From contig SNVD02013097.1 of the NCBI GenBank assembly GCA_013180625.2, forward strand, positions 248,001 to 312,000: a stretch of DNA of 64,000 nucleotides. Direction: 5' to 3'. Positions 25,790 to 37,538 of this stretch are shown here, one piece after another; position 1 is the first letter of the stretch, and each line of letters opens with the position of its first letter. The DNA is from Boswellia sacra (lineage: Eukaryota; Streptophyta; Magnoliopsida; Sapindales; Burseraceae). Both the position numbers and the translations under genes were made by a program. The notes beneath the pieces were generated by a model. The model was not told the DNA's origin. It saw only the letters and a program-made list of their open reading frames with translations, and ran no database searches.

Positions 25790-25802
25790 CGCCAGCTCCC
25801 CT
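25687..25802 (-). rRNA. Nuclear insert of plastid 23S rRNA (116-bp fragment, NUPT)
   Basis: On the minus strand this reads as the highly conserved 23S stretch around AAGGTAGCGAAATTCCTTG, preceded by GGCGGCCGTAACTATAA and followed by GACCCGCACGAAAGGCGTAA. The GCACGAAAGGCGTAACGATC form is that of land-plant chloroplast 23S rather than bacterial or nuclear 25S. At least two or three changes from the conserved sequence show decay. It is not a functional rRNA; it abuts the last homologous codons of the PEP-mutase pseudogene, with no duplicated bases that I can see. Confidence 0.88.
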
Positions 25803-26490
25803 TAAAATCATGATGGGGAAGCTGGCCTGGGGCTTCATGACGGGTTGATGTTAGGCCATTCATCGTTCTGAAGAGTCTCCTTAATCGGTCGACAATTACA
25901 TCATAATCAACTTCTGCAGACACACAATCTGCATTAGTTCAATATGCTGTGCACTGTGTACGAATTCCCGGTCAGCCTGTGGTTCTTGTTAATGATGGAT
26001 TTATCATGTGTCCTGTCTATGATTTTGCTCACTACTGCTCGTATTACTTTTTTTTTTGGTACCCTCCAGTTGGACCAATTCAATTTTCATCAAAGATATC
26101 AACCAATATGCATTAAATACTTATATATTAGTTGTTCACATGATCACATCCTCTGAAGATTACATAGTTGATTGATAATTGTTTTTTGTCGAATACAAAA
26201 TGAGACAAAGTCAACAGCCAAGGCAATCAGGTTTGTGGTCACGATAGCAATTTATATGAAACGCAATTATATTCTTTCTTTGTCTTGGTCTGGCCATAAA
26301 TGCAATAATTCTTGCCTAGCTAATAGAAACTTCACGGGCGGTTCCATAGCTTTGCCCCAAAAACATCAACCAACGTAATCCAAAAAGGTTCACGGGTAGG
26401 CTAATAAGTAACCATGGTTTGCGTGAGTTACGCCGTGCAGGCCGCAGCACTTTTTACATAGTGCCATCACTATACTTCTGATGACACTAG
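25803..26490. other. Intergenic between the PEP-mutase pseudogene and plantacyanin
   Basis: No coding frame of interest. The first 60 bp after the plastid fragment partly echo it (GGGAAGCTGGC), possibly a continuation of a rearranged insert. Confidence 0.35.
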
Positions 26491-26676
26491 CCCCAATTCT
26501 TCAACTTTCCCTTTTAATTCTAATATATCCAATAGGCAATAATGCATTCACACCCTGGTTCTGCTTTTAGTAGCCCAAACATGCCCCAATTCTTCAACTT
26601 TCCCTTTTAATTCTAATATATCCAATAGGCAATAATGCATTCACACCCTGGTTCTGCTTTTAGTAGCCCAAACATG
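26491..26676 (+). repeat. Perfect 93-bp tandem duplication upstream of plantacyanin
   Basis: Two adjacent identical copies, 26491-26583 and 26584-26676, each beginning CCCCAATTCTTCAACTTTCC and ending CCCAAACATG. The duplication lies about 200-380 bp upstream of the TATA box of the plantacyanin gene, so it doubles part of its promoter. Identity across 93 bp implies a recent event (or an assembly duplication). Confidence 0.95.
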
Positions 26677-26869
26677 CACTTTAAACAGCACTTTTCTGTG
26701 TATCCTTTTTCTGGGCAAAATTATCATCTCATCAACCGCAAAAAGTTCAACAAGAGTGGTTGTTGTGGGGTTGTTGGCTTCTACTTTAATCAATTAAAAA
26801 ACTTAAAAATCACCATCATCCCTTTGGCCCATTCTCATTTTTCAACCGGTAATATTGTTGTTCTCTCTT

Positions 26870-26877
26870 TATAAAAG
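26870..26877 (+). promoter_or_regulatory. TATA box of the plantacyanin gene
   Basis: TATAAAAG, 104 bases upstream of the ATG; it predicts a transcription start near 26902 and a leader of about 80 bases. Confidence 0.6.
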
Positions 26878-26980
26878 CGCATACAGACTCTTTGCTTTGC
26901 AACCTTACTGCCTCAAGTAAGTGGGTTGCACTGCTGCAGTAAGTTCTCTTAGTCGTAGACAGACAATCTCTGCTTAGAAA

Positions 26981-27452
26981 ATGTCTCAGGGAAGAGGAAG
27001 TGCAACAGTTTCCATGGTCATGGCACAAGTGCTTTTACTATGCCTAATGGTTCATATCGAAAATGCTCATGCAGCAAGCTATACTGTTGGAGGCTCAGCC
27101 GGTTGGAGCTTCAACGTGGCTGGTTGGCCCAAAGGAAAGCGCTTCAGAGCCGGAGATACACTTAGTAAGTTTTGTAACCGAATGTTGGCTTCAACTTGCA
27201 TGCTACATGTACCCTGCATACATATGTGTAATCTGTGATTTGCATTTGACAGCATTTAACTATGATTCAACTATCCACAACGTGGTGGCGGTCAACAAAG
27301 GAGGTTACAGCAGGTGCACGACTCCAGCAGGTGCAAAAGTGTACAAATCAGGGAAGGATCAGATAAAATTAGTGAAGGGACCGAACTTCTTCATATGCAA
27401 CTTTGCTGGACACTGTGAGTCCGGAATGAAGATTGCAATTAATGCTGTTTGA
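26981..27452 (+). CDS. Plantacyanin (basic blue copper protein)
   Basis: Two exons, 26981-27164 and 27253-27452, give a 127-residue protein; the intron splits the codon after Leu61 (A|CA). Residues 1-31 are a signal peptide ending ENAHA, so the mature protein starts ASYTVGG. The cupredoxin fold carries all four type-1 copper ligands: His70 (TIHNVV), Cys110 (FFICNF), His115 and Met120 (GHCESGMK), plus the Cys83-Cys116 disulfide pair. There is no GPI or arabinogalactan tail, which separates it from uclacyanins and early nodulin-like proteins. Family members are small secreted electron-transfer-type proteins of the cell wall and of the pollen-tube path (Arabidopsis plantacyanin At2g02850). Length and intron place match the family. 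The copper site is intact, so it is probably functional. Confidence 0.94.
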
Positions 27453-28753
27453 TGAGATGGGAGATTACTATATAATTAGGCCGAGAAGCAAGAGTTGTAG
27501 GATCTCTCTAGTGATTACTTTAGTGTGCTCATAGATGTATTACTAATTTGCTTCTTCTTATGGTGGCTTGGCTTGGGTAGCTAGCGTGTGAGTGTGACCA
27601 CAAAATAAAGGCCTTTATTTTCCCCCGTCTTAACTCATATTATCAATAACAAAACTTTTGTTTCGATGGCTTAGGTGATGCAACGTTAGGATTCTTTTCT
27701 CTACAGGGACATGACCTCACATATCTGTCACAATATATTAAGAAAAATAGTTGATTCTCTAAATTAAAAATTTGAAATCCCTTTTATCATTTATTAGTGC
27801 AATAACGATTACTAAATGATGGGTAAATCAATATATGATCATTTAATTAATTAATTTGTAATACAGAAAATTTTCAAGTATAATATTATTATATGACCAA
27901 AAGTGTAGTGAAAATTAGAAACATCCCATCTTTACTATTTGCTTAACTTATAGACAAAAGTGCAACCGTAAACTGTGGCTGACAGATTAAATTTTCTGTA
28001 GTTGGTGAGTTCAGAATCAAAATTTCAGATGGTGATACGGTGTCGTGACGTTATCATGATCCTTAAAACTTAGCACATTTATATAATAAAAAATAAAGTA
28101 TCATTACCCAATTACCCATCGTATGTTCCAATCTAATTTTTAATCAAAATTCTCTTTCCTGTCCGAATTCTGATTTCATAGCAGGCCACAAGGCCCACCA
28201 CGACAATTTTGATGAGCTACGTTGAGGCCTTAGATTGGCCCAAATTCAATCCATGGGCATTAACATGAAGCCACAAAAGGAGCCCTTTATCAGACACCCA
28301 AGACCAATTAATTCTCGTCGAGAAAATTCCAAGCTGGAAAAATTAGAGCGTGTTGACTCCCTGCGAGTCGATTCCAACAAAGACTTTAGAAAATGATCCC
28401 AATTGAATTTGAATATTAGCCTCGGCGTGATACACCCGATGCAAATGGCCTAGTCTTTGCCGTCCTTTCTACACAAAAATAATGAAGAAAATGCGACAGG
28501 AAGTTTTATATTATCCAATCATCTTAACTTATCAATAAATTTATGAAGTTTCACAGCTTTTTCTTGGTCGTTGTGGTCATTGACTTGTCTTGTTTATTTG
28601 GAAACTTGGGTAGTTTTATTATATCATCTAAAAGTCTCATCGAAGTAAATATATCAATTTCCTCTCATATTCATTCTCTCCATCTCCATCTATCATTTCT
28701 CTCTGTAACAAAACTTCCATTGAAGGGATCACAATTCACACGTTACAGTAATC
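27453..28753. other. Intergenic between plantacyanin and the membrane-protein gene
   Basis: 3' UTR of plantacyanin (an AATAAA-like signal, AAAATAAAGG, near 27602) and the promoter of the next gene, with CT-rich leader sequence at 28665-28710. No other gene seen. Confidence 0.45.
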
Positions 28754-29755
28754 ATGGACAGAGAGCAAGAAGAGGTGCAGTTTCTTGGGATCTTTGGCAT
28801 CTACAAAGAAGCTTACAAGATCGTCTTCACATGGAGAAAGATCTTCAGCCAAATCACTCTCTCCTTTCTTCTCCCCCTCTCTTTCATCTTCTTGGCTCGC
28901 ATGGAAGTCTCTTACCTCCTCGCGAGAAAGATCCTCTACACAGAATTTGAGAGAGAGGAAACTCGAATAGGAAGTACTCGGAACAAGAAACTGTCCCAAG
29001 TCTTGTCCACTGAGGAAGCCTATTTCTGGCTCTTCCAGGCTGCATACATCACTTTCTATCTCATCCTTCACCTCCTCTCAACGGCTGCCGTTGTCTACAC
29101 CGTCGCTTCCATCTACACCGGCAAAGAAGTGACATTCAGGAAGGTGTTGAGCGTTGTCCCAAAGGTTTGGAAGCGCCTTATGTTCACTTTTATTTGTAGT
29201 TTCATTGTGTCTCTTGCATACCACGTCTTAGCTTTATTTTTGGCAATCATTCTCTGGGAATTCACTGTTGCTTTCACCAACATGGTTTATCCAATTATTA
29301 TTCTTTTATCAATCTCATACGCGGTGGGGTTGATTTATTTGACAATGATATGGCACTTGGCTAATGTCGTCTCTGTGCTAGAAGACTCTTGTGGGTTCGC
29401 TGCCATGGTGAAGAGCCAGGCGCTGATCAAAGGGAAGATGGTGGTGGCTTCTGTTATATTTTTCATCTTGGGTGTTTCTCTATTTATCGTGCAAAAGGCC
29501 TTTCAGAGGCTAGTTGTGCATGGATGGTCGCTTGGCATGGGGACTAGGGTTTCGTTTGCGATTTTATGCTTCTTGTTGCTTTTCAAGGTGATGTTGTTCG
29601 GACTTGTTGTTCAAACGGTGATCTACTTTGTTTGCAAGTCCTATCACCATGAGAACATCGACAAATCGGCCCTGTCGGATCACCTTGAAGTGTTCCTCGG
29701 AGAATATGTGCCTCTGAAGTCCAAAGATGTTCAGCTAGAGCATTTTGATGCGTAA
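28754..29755 (+). CDS. Plant multi-pass membrane protein of unknown function (At1g31130/At4g19950-like)
   Basis: An intronless 333-residue frame. Six hydrophobic segments lie at about 33-52, 90-120, 143-170, 177-205, 229-250 and 265-293, with a charged N terminus (MDREQEEVQFLGIFGIYKEA) and a hydrophilic C terminus. The opening FLGIFGIYKEAYKI and the YTVASIYTGKEVTFRKVLSVVPKVWKRLM segment between the second and third spans resemble a plant-specific family of uncharacterised integral membrane proteins, some carrying an odd database name as polyadenylate-binding-protein-interacting proteins. No catalytic motif is visible and I assign no function. The ATG at 28754 is the first in frame, after a CT-rich leader. 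The gene is convergent with the YUCCA gene. Confidence 0.85.
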   Translation: MDREQEEVQFLGIFGIYKEAYKIVFTWRKIFSQITLSFLLPLSFIFLARMEVSYLLARKILYTEFEREETRIGSTRNKKLSQVLSTEEAYFWLFQAAYITFYLILHLLSTAAVVYTVASIYTGKEVTFRKVLSVVPKVWKRLMFTFICSFIVSLAYHVLALFLAIILWEFTVAFTNMVYPIIILLSISYAVGLIYLTMIWHLANVVSVLEDSCGFAAMVKSQALIKGKMVVASVIFFILGVSLFIVQKAFQRLVVHGWSLGMGTRVSFAILCFLLLFKVMLFGLVVQTVIYFVCKSYHHENIDKSALSDHLEVFLGEYVPLKSKDVQLEHFDA

Positions 29756-30309
29756 TTAATTTGGTCAATGATAGTGGCTCTGTAATAGTTAAGTTTTAAT
29801 CTGAACCTGCGTGGTGGGAACTACATCACAATTCGGTCGTATATGTTATGTATTCTGCCTCATGATTTTCTTATACCCTACTAAAACAATTTCTAGTCTC
29901 CCGGGTTCCTATGAACCTTAATTTTCATTTGGTTTGCTAACTCGTCCATGTGGTTGCTCTCTTTTTTTTTTTTTCAAAAAAAATCTATGGCGAGAGGCCC
30001 TGATGCGTTCATAATTAATTAGTTAAACAGGCCACTGTGAGTGTCCTAGGTACACTCTAATACTTCCTAAAGATGGGCCGGACAAAACAAGTCAATTGGG
30101 CTAAATTAATTATAGCCCAGCCCAATATCGAGATTTGCTTATTTGGAAGATCGGAAACTGCTTTTGTAACAAATATTTGGTAGAATTGTTTGGATGGTGA
30201 AAAAATAACAAGAAAATAGGTGCGACGCTGTGTGAGGAGGTTGATTCCTTATTTATTCTTGTTAATTAAGAAATGTGGGGACTCTTGAGAATGATAACAA
30301 CAATGTTAA
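29756..30309. other. 3' flank between two convergent genes
   Basis: Holds the 3' UTR of the membrane-protein gene. Only a poly-T/poly-A run near 29960-29980 stands out; no gene. Confidence 0.45.
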
Positions 30310-30470
30310 CGCGCTGTATATGCCATTCTTAATTTCTTACCAAAGTAAAGATAAATAAGTAGTACAACAAATTAATTTCTCTATTAAATACACGTTCATG
30401 TCTTATTCAATACATATATTAATAGTTATGGTAATGGCCAGGATTGTATACCAACTAGTAGCCCGGCAAA
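30310..30470. repeat. 3' flank of YUCCA, paralogous to 51048-51187
   Basis: About 140 bp sharing clear similarity with 51048-51187 (for example CAAAGTAAAGATAAATAAGT in the same relative place). It marks former tandem duplication of the YUCCA locus. Confidence 0.75.
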
Positions 30471-30572
30471 AATACAAAGAAAAAAAATATATATTTTGGC
30501 AACTGATTAGTTCATCATATAGCTGAACCCAACACGCTCTAGTCAATTAATACCAAAATCCCAAGAAACCAA

Positions 30573-32114
30573 TCAATTATATCTCTTTTTCTGAGTCAAG
30601 GCAAAATTGATATCTTCTGCTATGCTTTTAGCATCATTAGAAATTCCAAATAAGCCTTGTCTTGCAAACCCAGCACAATAAATACCATTCTCTCCTTTCC
30701 AATGCTTTGAGAGCTCTTTTCGTGGCATTCCAGTTTCATTGAAGAGGTTTTCATCATCCTGCAATGAGTCAAAGAAAACCGCTCATCATCATACATTAAA
30801 TTCTAATTACTTTGTAAATGAAATCTACACTTCGGTAGAAATTATAGAAAAGATATCATTTCAAAGTGAGTTCATTATTAAATGGTTACAATACCTTAAG
30901 CCAATTTTTCACAGTGCTTTTGTAGCCAGTAGCAAAAACGATGCAATCGAATTTATGGATGTCACCATTTGTAAATTCGACGTGTTTAAGATTATCAACA
31001 CTTTTTATAGGTGGAAAAATCTACAAAAAGTAACCTTATGGTTATCATCGTTAATGAGAAATGAATAGTTATATAACAATAAAAAAATTTGTTAAGGGCT
31101 TATAAATTAAAGGTACCTTGACTTTATTTTTCTTAATATTCGCTACACACCCAACGTCAATAGTGGCTGATCGTCCTATTCTCACTTTTTGATGAAATGG
31201 CCCCTCCTTCGGCCTAGGAAGTCCATACTTAGATAAATCACCGAAAGTTAATTTTCCAAGAAAGACGGCAATTCTGTCTACTAAACTAATTGGCAGGAAC
31301 CTCAACAGGGTCATTGATAGCCACACTATTCTTTTGGAGAGAATATGTACCTGAATGCAATCATAAAGTAACACAATTAGGTTTTACATTTTTTGAAATC
31401 AAATCAAAATCTTCTCCTCATCTCAAAGTTTTTAAGGTTTTAATAATATATGAATTTTAATATTTATAAAAAAAAGTTTTAAATAAGACAAAGTATGCAT
31501 ACCGGGCTACGGACAACAATGGAAGTTCTAGCACCATAATTAGTCAAATCATAAGCAATCTCCATGCCAGAGTTGCCGCAACCGACAACCAAAACGTCTT
31601 TCCCATTATAATTTGCACCATTTACGTACTTGCTAGAATGCATGTAGTCCCCTCCAAAGCTATGTAGCCCAGGAATACTTGGAATGAAACCTTCACTGTT
31701 TTCACCCGTGGCAACCACAAGAAATTGCCCATAGTACACTTCTTCTGCATCTAAACAAGTATTCTTAGCCACAACGCACCATGCTTGGCGCTCCTTATCA
31801 TAAGAACCCGACACAACCTGTCGATTTAACAGTGGTTTGATCCCAAAATGTGAGACATAATTTTCCATGTAACTAATGAAACCACTCTTGGGGATAAATC
31901 TTGGTGCATTTCGCGGGAATGGCATGTAGGGAAGCTCACAAAACTCCTTCGCAAGGTGTAATTTCAAGCGATCATAGGACCTTTTCTTCCAAAGAGAGGC
32001 ATAACAATCCTCCATCTCTAATACAAAGTTTGAAATGTGGAGACGATTAAGGCAAGCAGAGGTTGCTAGTCCAGCAGGGCCAGCTCCTACGATGATAACA
32101 GTTGTTTCTCCCAT
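30573..32114 (-). CDS. YUCCA flavin monooxygenase, YUC10/YUC11 type (auxin synthesis)
   Basis: Four exons on the minus strand, 32114-31503, 31350-31117, 31020-30895 and 30758-30573, all phase 0 with good GT/AG sites, encode 385 residues (Arabidopsis YUC10/11 are about 383-391). The FAD-binding motif GAGPAG is at 10-15, a linker ATG motif sits in [10 protein letters not shown], the NADPH-binding motif GCGNSGME starts at 178, and FATGY is at 311-315. YUCCA enzymes use NADPH and O2 to convert indole-3-pyruvate to indole-3-acetic acid; the YUC10/11 clade acts mainly in seeds and embryos. The short N terminus, with FAD motif almost at the start, fits that clade rather than YUC1/4 or YUC3/5/7/8/9. 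No disruptions seen, so it is probably functional. Two broken relatives lie upstream. Confidence 0.93.
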
Positions 32115-34013
32115 ATTTCTTGTATTAGCTATTGGAATGTCTTAATTTAATTTGTCTGCTTAGTTGTTGCTCCAATACACCAGTGGAGCTTGAAAGCAGA
32201 TCACTTTGGATGTTAGTTGCAATCTTCGTGCCATCTAATGTACATATATATATATATACACACACACAAGATGGATTGGTTACTGTAACCATTAAATCTA
32301 CTTTTCACTAACAACTTATAACTTCTTCAAATAGAGTTGGGAACTGATCGCCAAAAGTGGGAGGTTGTTTTTGCTTTGCAATTGGTTTCTTGGGTGGACA
32401 TAGAAGGATGTACTCTTCTACTTCATATAGGCTTAACTGTAAAGGTACAAGTAGCTTTCATCTTGATCATAATTAAGGGATTTATATTAGATTGGTTTTT
32501 TTAAATATCTTTTATAAGAAATTAATTTTATTCAAGTTTTTACTATACATATATCATGGATATCAGATAATTTTACACCTTGATTTCAATAATTTATTGG
32601 ATTGGTGATTTTCTTTTATTACAACTTCTTTTATTTAGTATATTATCTCTTACTCATCTAATTATATTTATCCAAGTCATACAGCATAAATTCAATATTG
32701 GATTGATTTAACTATATAATTAATGAATGAGGTTCAAAAATGACGTAGTATAATATTGTATCACAATAAATCATATTAATTGGAATGATAATATAAATTG
32801 GTTGTAAGTCAGTATAATTGTTATATGCCTCCACAGGTTAACCTACCGAAAAAAAAAAAAACAGTTGCGAAAATTTTAGTCCCAACCGGTTCTTTGTTTC
32901 GTAAATCAAAGGTCGAAGCACGTTGATATCATTAATTATTGCCTAAAACTGAAATTAAGATCTCACTATGAATAACAGCAAAGCAATCCATAACACAAGG
33001 AGTATTTGCTATAATTTGGCTGGAGATTGTGATGCTCTAATGAGTCGGAGTTTCTGTTTTTCTATTAAGTTATGATAAGATTAAGAAAAGAAATAAGTTT
33101 ATCTTTGAAAAGGAAAAGTTCGTTGTTCCGTTTAATTAAGATTTTTGTCCTTGGTAAAAATTTTAATTTATAGAGAAAATGGCAATAATATTCTTACAAA
33201 TTATATATGGATACACATAATACATATAGAGATTTCGAGTTACAAATAGTCTCGTCCTTTAATATACATTCAAAGTTTATTTATATATTTTCAACAGTTA
33301 CTATATGAAAGAGCACCATATATATAGTGCATCGTTAAATTTATAATCGATTTAATTAAAATTTGAGTTGAAGACAATTTATGTACTTCGAATATACTGA
33401 AACTAAGATCCTTAGCCCTAAATTAAGTTAATTTTGTCTCTTAAATATTATCAATATATATGATCCGTTTAGGTTGAGTTCACTAACATTTATGACGCCT
33501 TAATCATCTTTATGTGAAATAAGTTACGCAACATTTGCATTAATTTAATTAAAAACATATATAAACTCTCTAACTCTTAATTAATTTAATATTATCATTT
33601 TGATCTCACTAATTATTAACTTTCTTTTCGTTACTCTAACAATAGTCCGTAAAAAAGAAAATCTTGATCATCACATGCATACAATAATAGTATATGACAA
33701 TAACCAAATGTCTGGTACTCTTATCTAAGTTTAAATACAACCCATTAATTAATATTTACAAACCAAGAAAAACCTGCAAATATGGACGTCAGGATTTCTG
33801 ATTACATAGTTTTAACAATTAACAACAAAAACACATCAGTTCACTCAACTAATTCCTTACTTTTGGCACCACTAAGAACATTTACATATACGTAAATACA
33901 TATATGCTTTTGCCACAAAGCTATAGTAGTCGGTTTAAATATACATAGTCATAGATTATATATTTGTGTATAATATGCCACAGTTCTCGATCAATTCTTA
34001 TTAAATATCCTGC
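32115..34013. other. Upstream flank of YUCCA, AT-rich
   Basis: Promoter region of the minus-strand gene. A (TA)n(CA)n tract at 32237-32268 on the plus strand lies about 130 bases upstream of the ATG and could act as TATA region. No coding signal in the rest. Confidence 0.4.
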
Positions 34014-34440
34014 TCACAACCCCTGACTCAAAGCCAAGCTGATGTCCCTTGCTATGTTCTTTGCGTCAATTGAACCATTCTTGGAGAGTCCTACAAAATA
34101 CAGACCTTTTTTACCTTTTCGGTGATTAGGGCATTTTCTTTTTGGCGTTCCATAATCATCAAAAAAGTCTTCGCCATCCCGCAAGGATCATTAGTTGAGA
34201 CATATTTATATAGACGACACATTACTTATAATTTCTTCAACACTATAATTAAGTGAATCAGAAAATTACATTTACTAGATTATCTTGAATTGATATATGT
34301 TAAGAACAGTTAGTACATATATACATATACCTTAAGCCATTTCCTCACGGTGCTTCTGTCCTGAAGCAAATATAATACCATCAATTATGGTGCCATTTTC
34401 TGATACGACTTTCTTTCTATTTATACTCATCATGCACGGA
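34014..34440 (-). pseudogene. YUCCA pseudogene fragment, exons 3 and 4
   Basis: Exon-4-like 34178-34014 ends in an authentic-looking stop after DISLALSQGL and carries the family stretch GLYFVGLSKNG; exon-3-like about 34440-34331 carries IDGIIFASG, then the frame breaks by loss of bases where FATGYRSTV is expected, and ends with the conserved donor CTTAAG|GTATAT. The exon 4 acceptor is GCGG instead of GCAG. Compared with the intact gene at 30573 the intron position between the two exons is the same. Exons 1 and 2 are absent here; an exon 2 relic lies far upstream at 50824. Confidence 0.88.
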
Positions 34441-37400
34441 AAGCCTTGTCATTGATTGTTGCTATCATAACTGTTAAGACCGATTAGTTCTAACCAAATT
34501 GTAACAAAGATAATTGATACATAATCAGCTCAATCAAAAACAAGTGATGTGAATAAAAATAAATAGAGACAAAAGATTTTTAACATGGCTCTGTTCTCAA
34601 ATACCTACATCCACCGAGACAATTTCAAGATTAAGAATTGCTAAATGTAAAAAAGATCACAATAGGGCTTATATTCTACAGACTCTCTTTGTTGTAATAC
34701 CTAGTCTAGGTCTTACACACAAACTTCCTCATCACAGACTCCCTTTGTTTTAGAAAAGACTCCTTCTAGTACCTAGCAACGGTAATCTCGTTCGTCCCAA
34801 ATTCTACTGGAGTGAACATTCTCCTCTCTTGAAACACTCCTCACAACAAAACACAAAACCAGTAACAAAAGAGAAGATAACATAGAACAAATAACATTAG
34901 AAGAAGATAATCAATTTATCAATCTCAATGTATTATGAAATAAACTCTCTTTAAATAAAAACTGTCTCTGACTCTTTTAAGTCCTTCACTCATTCAGATC
35001 CCTACTGGGGATGATCCCAACTGAGATACTTTCAACATGCAAGAGCCTTCCTTTATATAGCCACGCGTTTGGAGTAGAAAAGGGCTAAAGAGATAAGCTT
35101 GGATCACGTTTTTAGACTTTGAATATTCAGGAAAATAATCAACATTTGAATTGGTGCAAATCCTTTTTTTTTTTTTTTTTTTGTAAATTGAATCTTGCGT
35201 AAATCATGGAGAAGATTGAAGCTTGATTGCAAAAGATCATGATGGAGTTTGAATTCAAATTCAGTTGATCATTATCAAAGAGTTGAGTTGAATGTGTACT
35301 CACTGAGTTCACCATAAGTAATTAATTAATCACTTCAAAATTGAGTTCACCGTGTAACTTACTGTAAGCATTGAATTTTTGCTATAGTTGTTGATGCCCG
35401 ATGACGATAATCAAAGATGTGCAACAAAAAAAAAAAGTCTGAACAAACCTTGAGAGAAAGAGAGCCCAAAAAGACACCAAAAAGCCAAAATCCAAAGGAC
35501 AAGCAGCCTCCTCTTGGAGAACAGTCGACTGCTTGTTCCTAAACAAGAGGCCGGTTGTATAAGCTTAAGGTTTCATCATGATGCCCTAAGTAGCCGATTT
35601 TTGGTGGCAAGAACAGCCAACCGCCTATCCACAACTGTTTGTCGGTGTGAACAGCTGACTGTCATGTAAACAAGTAGCTGACTGTCATGTAAACAAGTAC
35701 CTGCTTGTTATGTCTAAATCCTATATTTTGACAACAGTTGACAATCCTAAAGAAAATATATATAGAGGCCTCCTCGACACCACTCCCAAGGGATCTGATT
35801 TTCTAACACACGCTTGAAAGTATTCTTTCAAGTGTCTCCTAGTTCAATATTTTTATAGTTCAGATGTTTCTTTGCTCAAAACCTAAAAAAGTTACATCCT
35901 GAGGATAAGTTTCTATTCTTTTTACCCTTTTTCTATAGCTTTGAGGCTTATGACCCCCTAAAAAGGAGACATGCGTTTGATCATGGCAGGTTTCTCCTAA
36001 CCAAAGGTTTTATTTTATATATATATATATTTTTAATGTTTATGCGTGCTTTATTTTATGCTTATGCTTATTTATGCTTCTTGTCTTTAATTATGTTTTT
36101 ACTTTATACATTTAATTTTATGTTCTTTATTCTATGCTTTTAATTCATATTTTTTGTAGGTTCTCGTTTCTTTTTTTTTTTTTCTTTACTTTGGGTTTTG
36201 ACAAGTGCGCATGCGCCCACAAACAAATGCCTTTTAAGCATGGTATAAGTTAGTCGAGGAAAACCCATCTTATTTGCTTGTTTTTTTTATTGCATTTATT
36301 TTGTATGCTAATTTATACATGTTCTCTCCTCTTCTCCTCTTTATTGTTTTAGGTCATGGTAAGGGATAAAATCCCTACATTTAGTGGCTTTTCTGAGTAG
36401 TGGGAACCCTCAAAGGATGACCTTGCTTATGATATGTGTGTTGGTTTCTCTTTGTTACCTTATTTGTGGTTGTCATATGTAGTTGTAATTTATGCTTCTT
36501 TTGTTAGAGATCTACCTTAAGAGTAAGGATATTTATGTAATTTTCAATAAACATTTGATTGAATAAATAAAGAGTTATTTTTTAACCTAATGTTGATGAC
36601 TAAATTCTAGAGGTTGTACATTGGTAAAGTTTCTATATATGTGAAATATATATGAGACATATATAGAACTTATCATAGCTCAAATTTAGTTCACAACCTA
36701 TAAGCAAAAGTTGGATGCTTTGTTTGCACAAGGTTGTTGTATTATTGGTCTCTAATGGGAAAATGTTGAGTCACTAACCATTTAAAGTAGAGACTTTACG
36801 ATGAAGATATTTGTGCATTGCAAATGCATTAAACACGTACCACATAGAAATTATCTATTTGGTGGCAATACGGTGACCTAATGTGAATTTCTATACCCAA
36901 GTACTAAAAGCATTCCTACCTCAATCCTGAGTGGGCAGTGTATCTCTAGTATATAGGTTATGGTCTTTGACAAGAATAAAAAGTGAGACCTAAAGTGAAA
37001 GGTCAATACTATTGCTAGTTAGGATTATAAGATCTCTGTATAATAGTAGACACTATACCATAGATATGGAATTCACGACTCTGAAAGGATTGGAAAATAC
37101 TACCTTGATGGTTTTACAAGGTTTTAAATGATAGAATCTTGGCAAAGTGTTGAATGAAGGAGGTTCGTTAAATTAAGGTTTATTTGAATAAATCTTAAAT
37201 CATCTAAATGGTGTAAAAGTCGTATATTTGGTTCAAGACATAATTGGAGGGATAAAATGATAAATTATACCCAGCTCCAATAATTGGTATTCCATGAAGG
37301 GTAGTTATGTAAACTTATTGCTCAATGGATACGGCTTAAAAAAATAATTTAATCAGATTAAATTATTAAGCTTTCTATAAAGATTATTTAATGCAAGAGT

Positions 37401-37529
37401 GTAATTTTAGACCTATAGTGAAATAGGCTAAAGTTAATAGGTGAGACCAACTACAACTATAAGATAATAGGTTCCCTGAGTAGCTGATATAACTATCTGG
37501 ACTTGGATTGGACTTGAGAAATTAATATT
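34441..37529. other. Non-coding, probably transposon-derived DNA
   Basis: No significant frame. It contains a 23-bp exact tandem duplication (35653-35698), poly-T runs near 35165 and 36170, and AT-rich stretches resembling LTR-type flanks, without ends that I can define. Its position inside a split YUCCA relic indicates inserted DNA. Confidence 0.35.
35653..35698 (+). repeat. 23-bp tandem duplication
   Basis: The unit AGCTGACTGTCATGTAAACA plus AGT occurs twice in a row without mismatch (35653-35675, 35676-35698). Confidence 0.9.
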
Positions 37530-37538
37530 TTAATTTAA

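Noticed and set aside
25642..25848. A 68-codon frame as a small protein gene
   Set aside because: It starts in the pseudogene's last codons and then reads antisense plastid 23S rDNA.
34441..37529. An LTR retrotransposon
   Set aside because: No paired LTRs, primer-binding site or polymerase frame could be shown.
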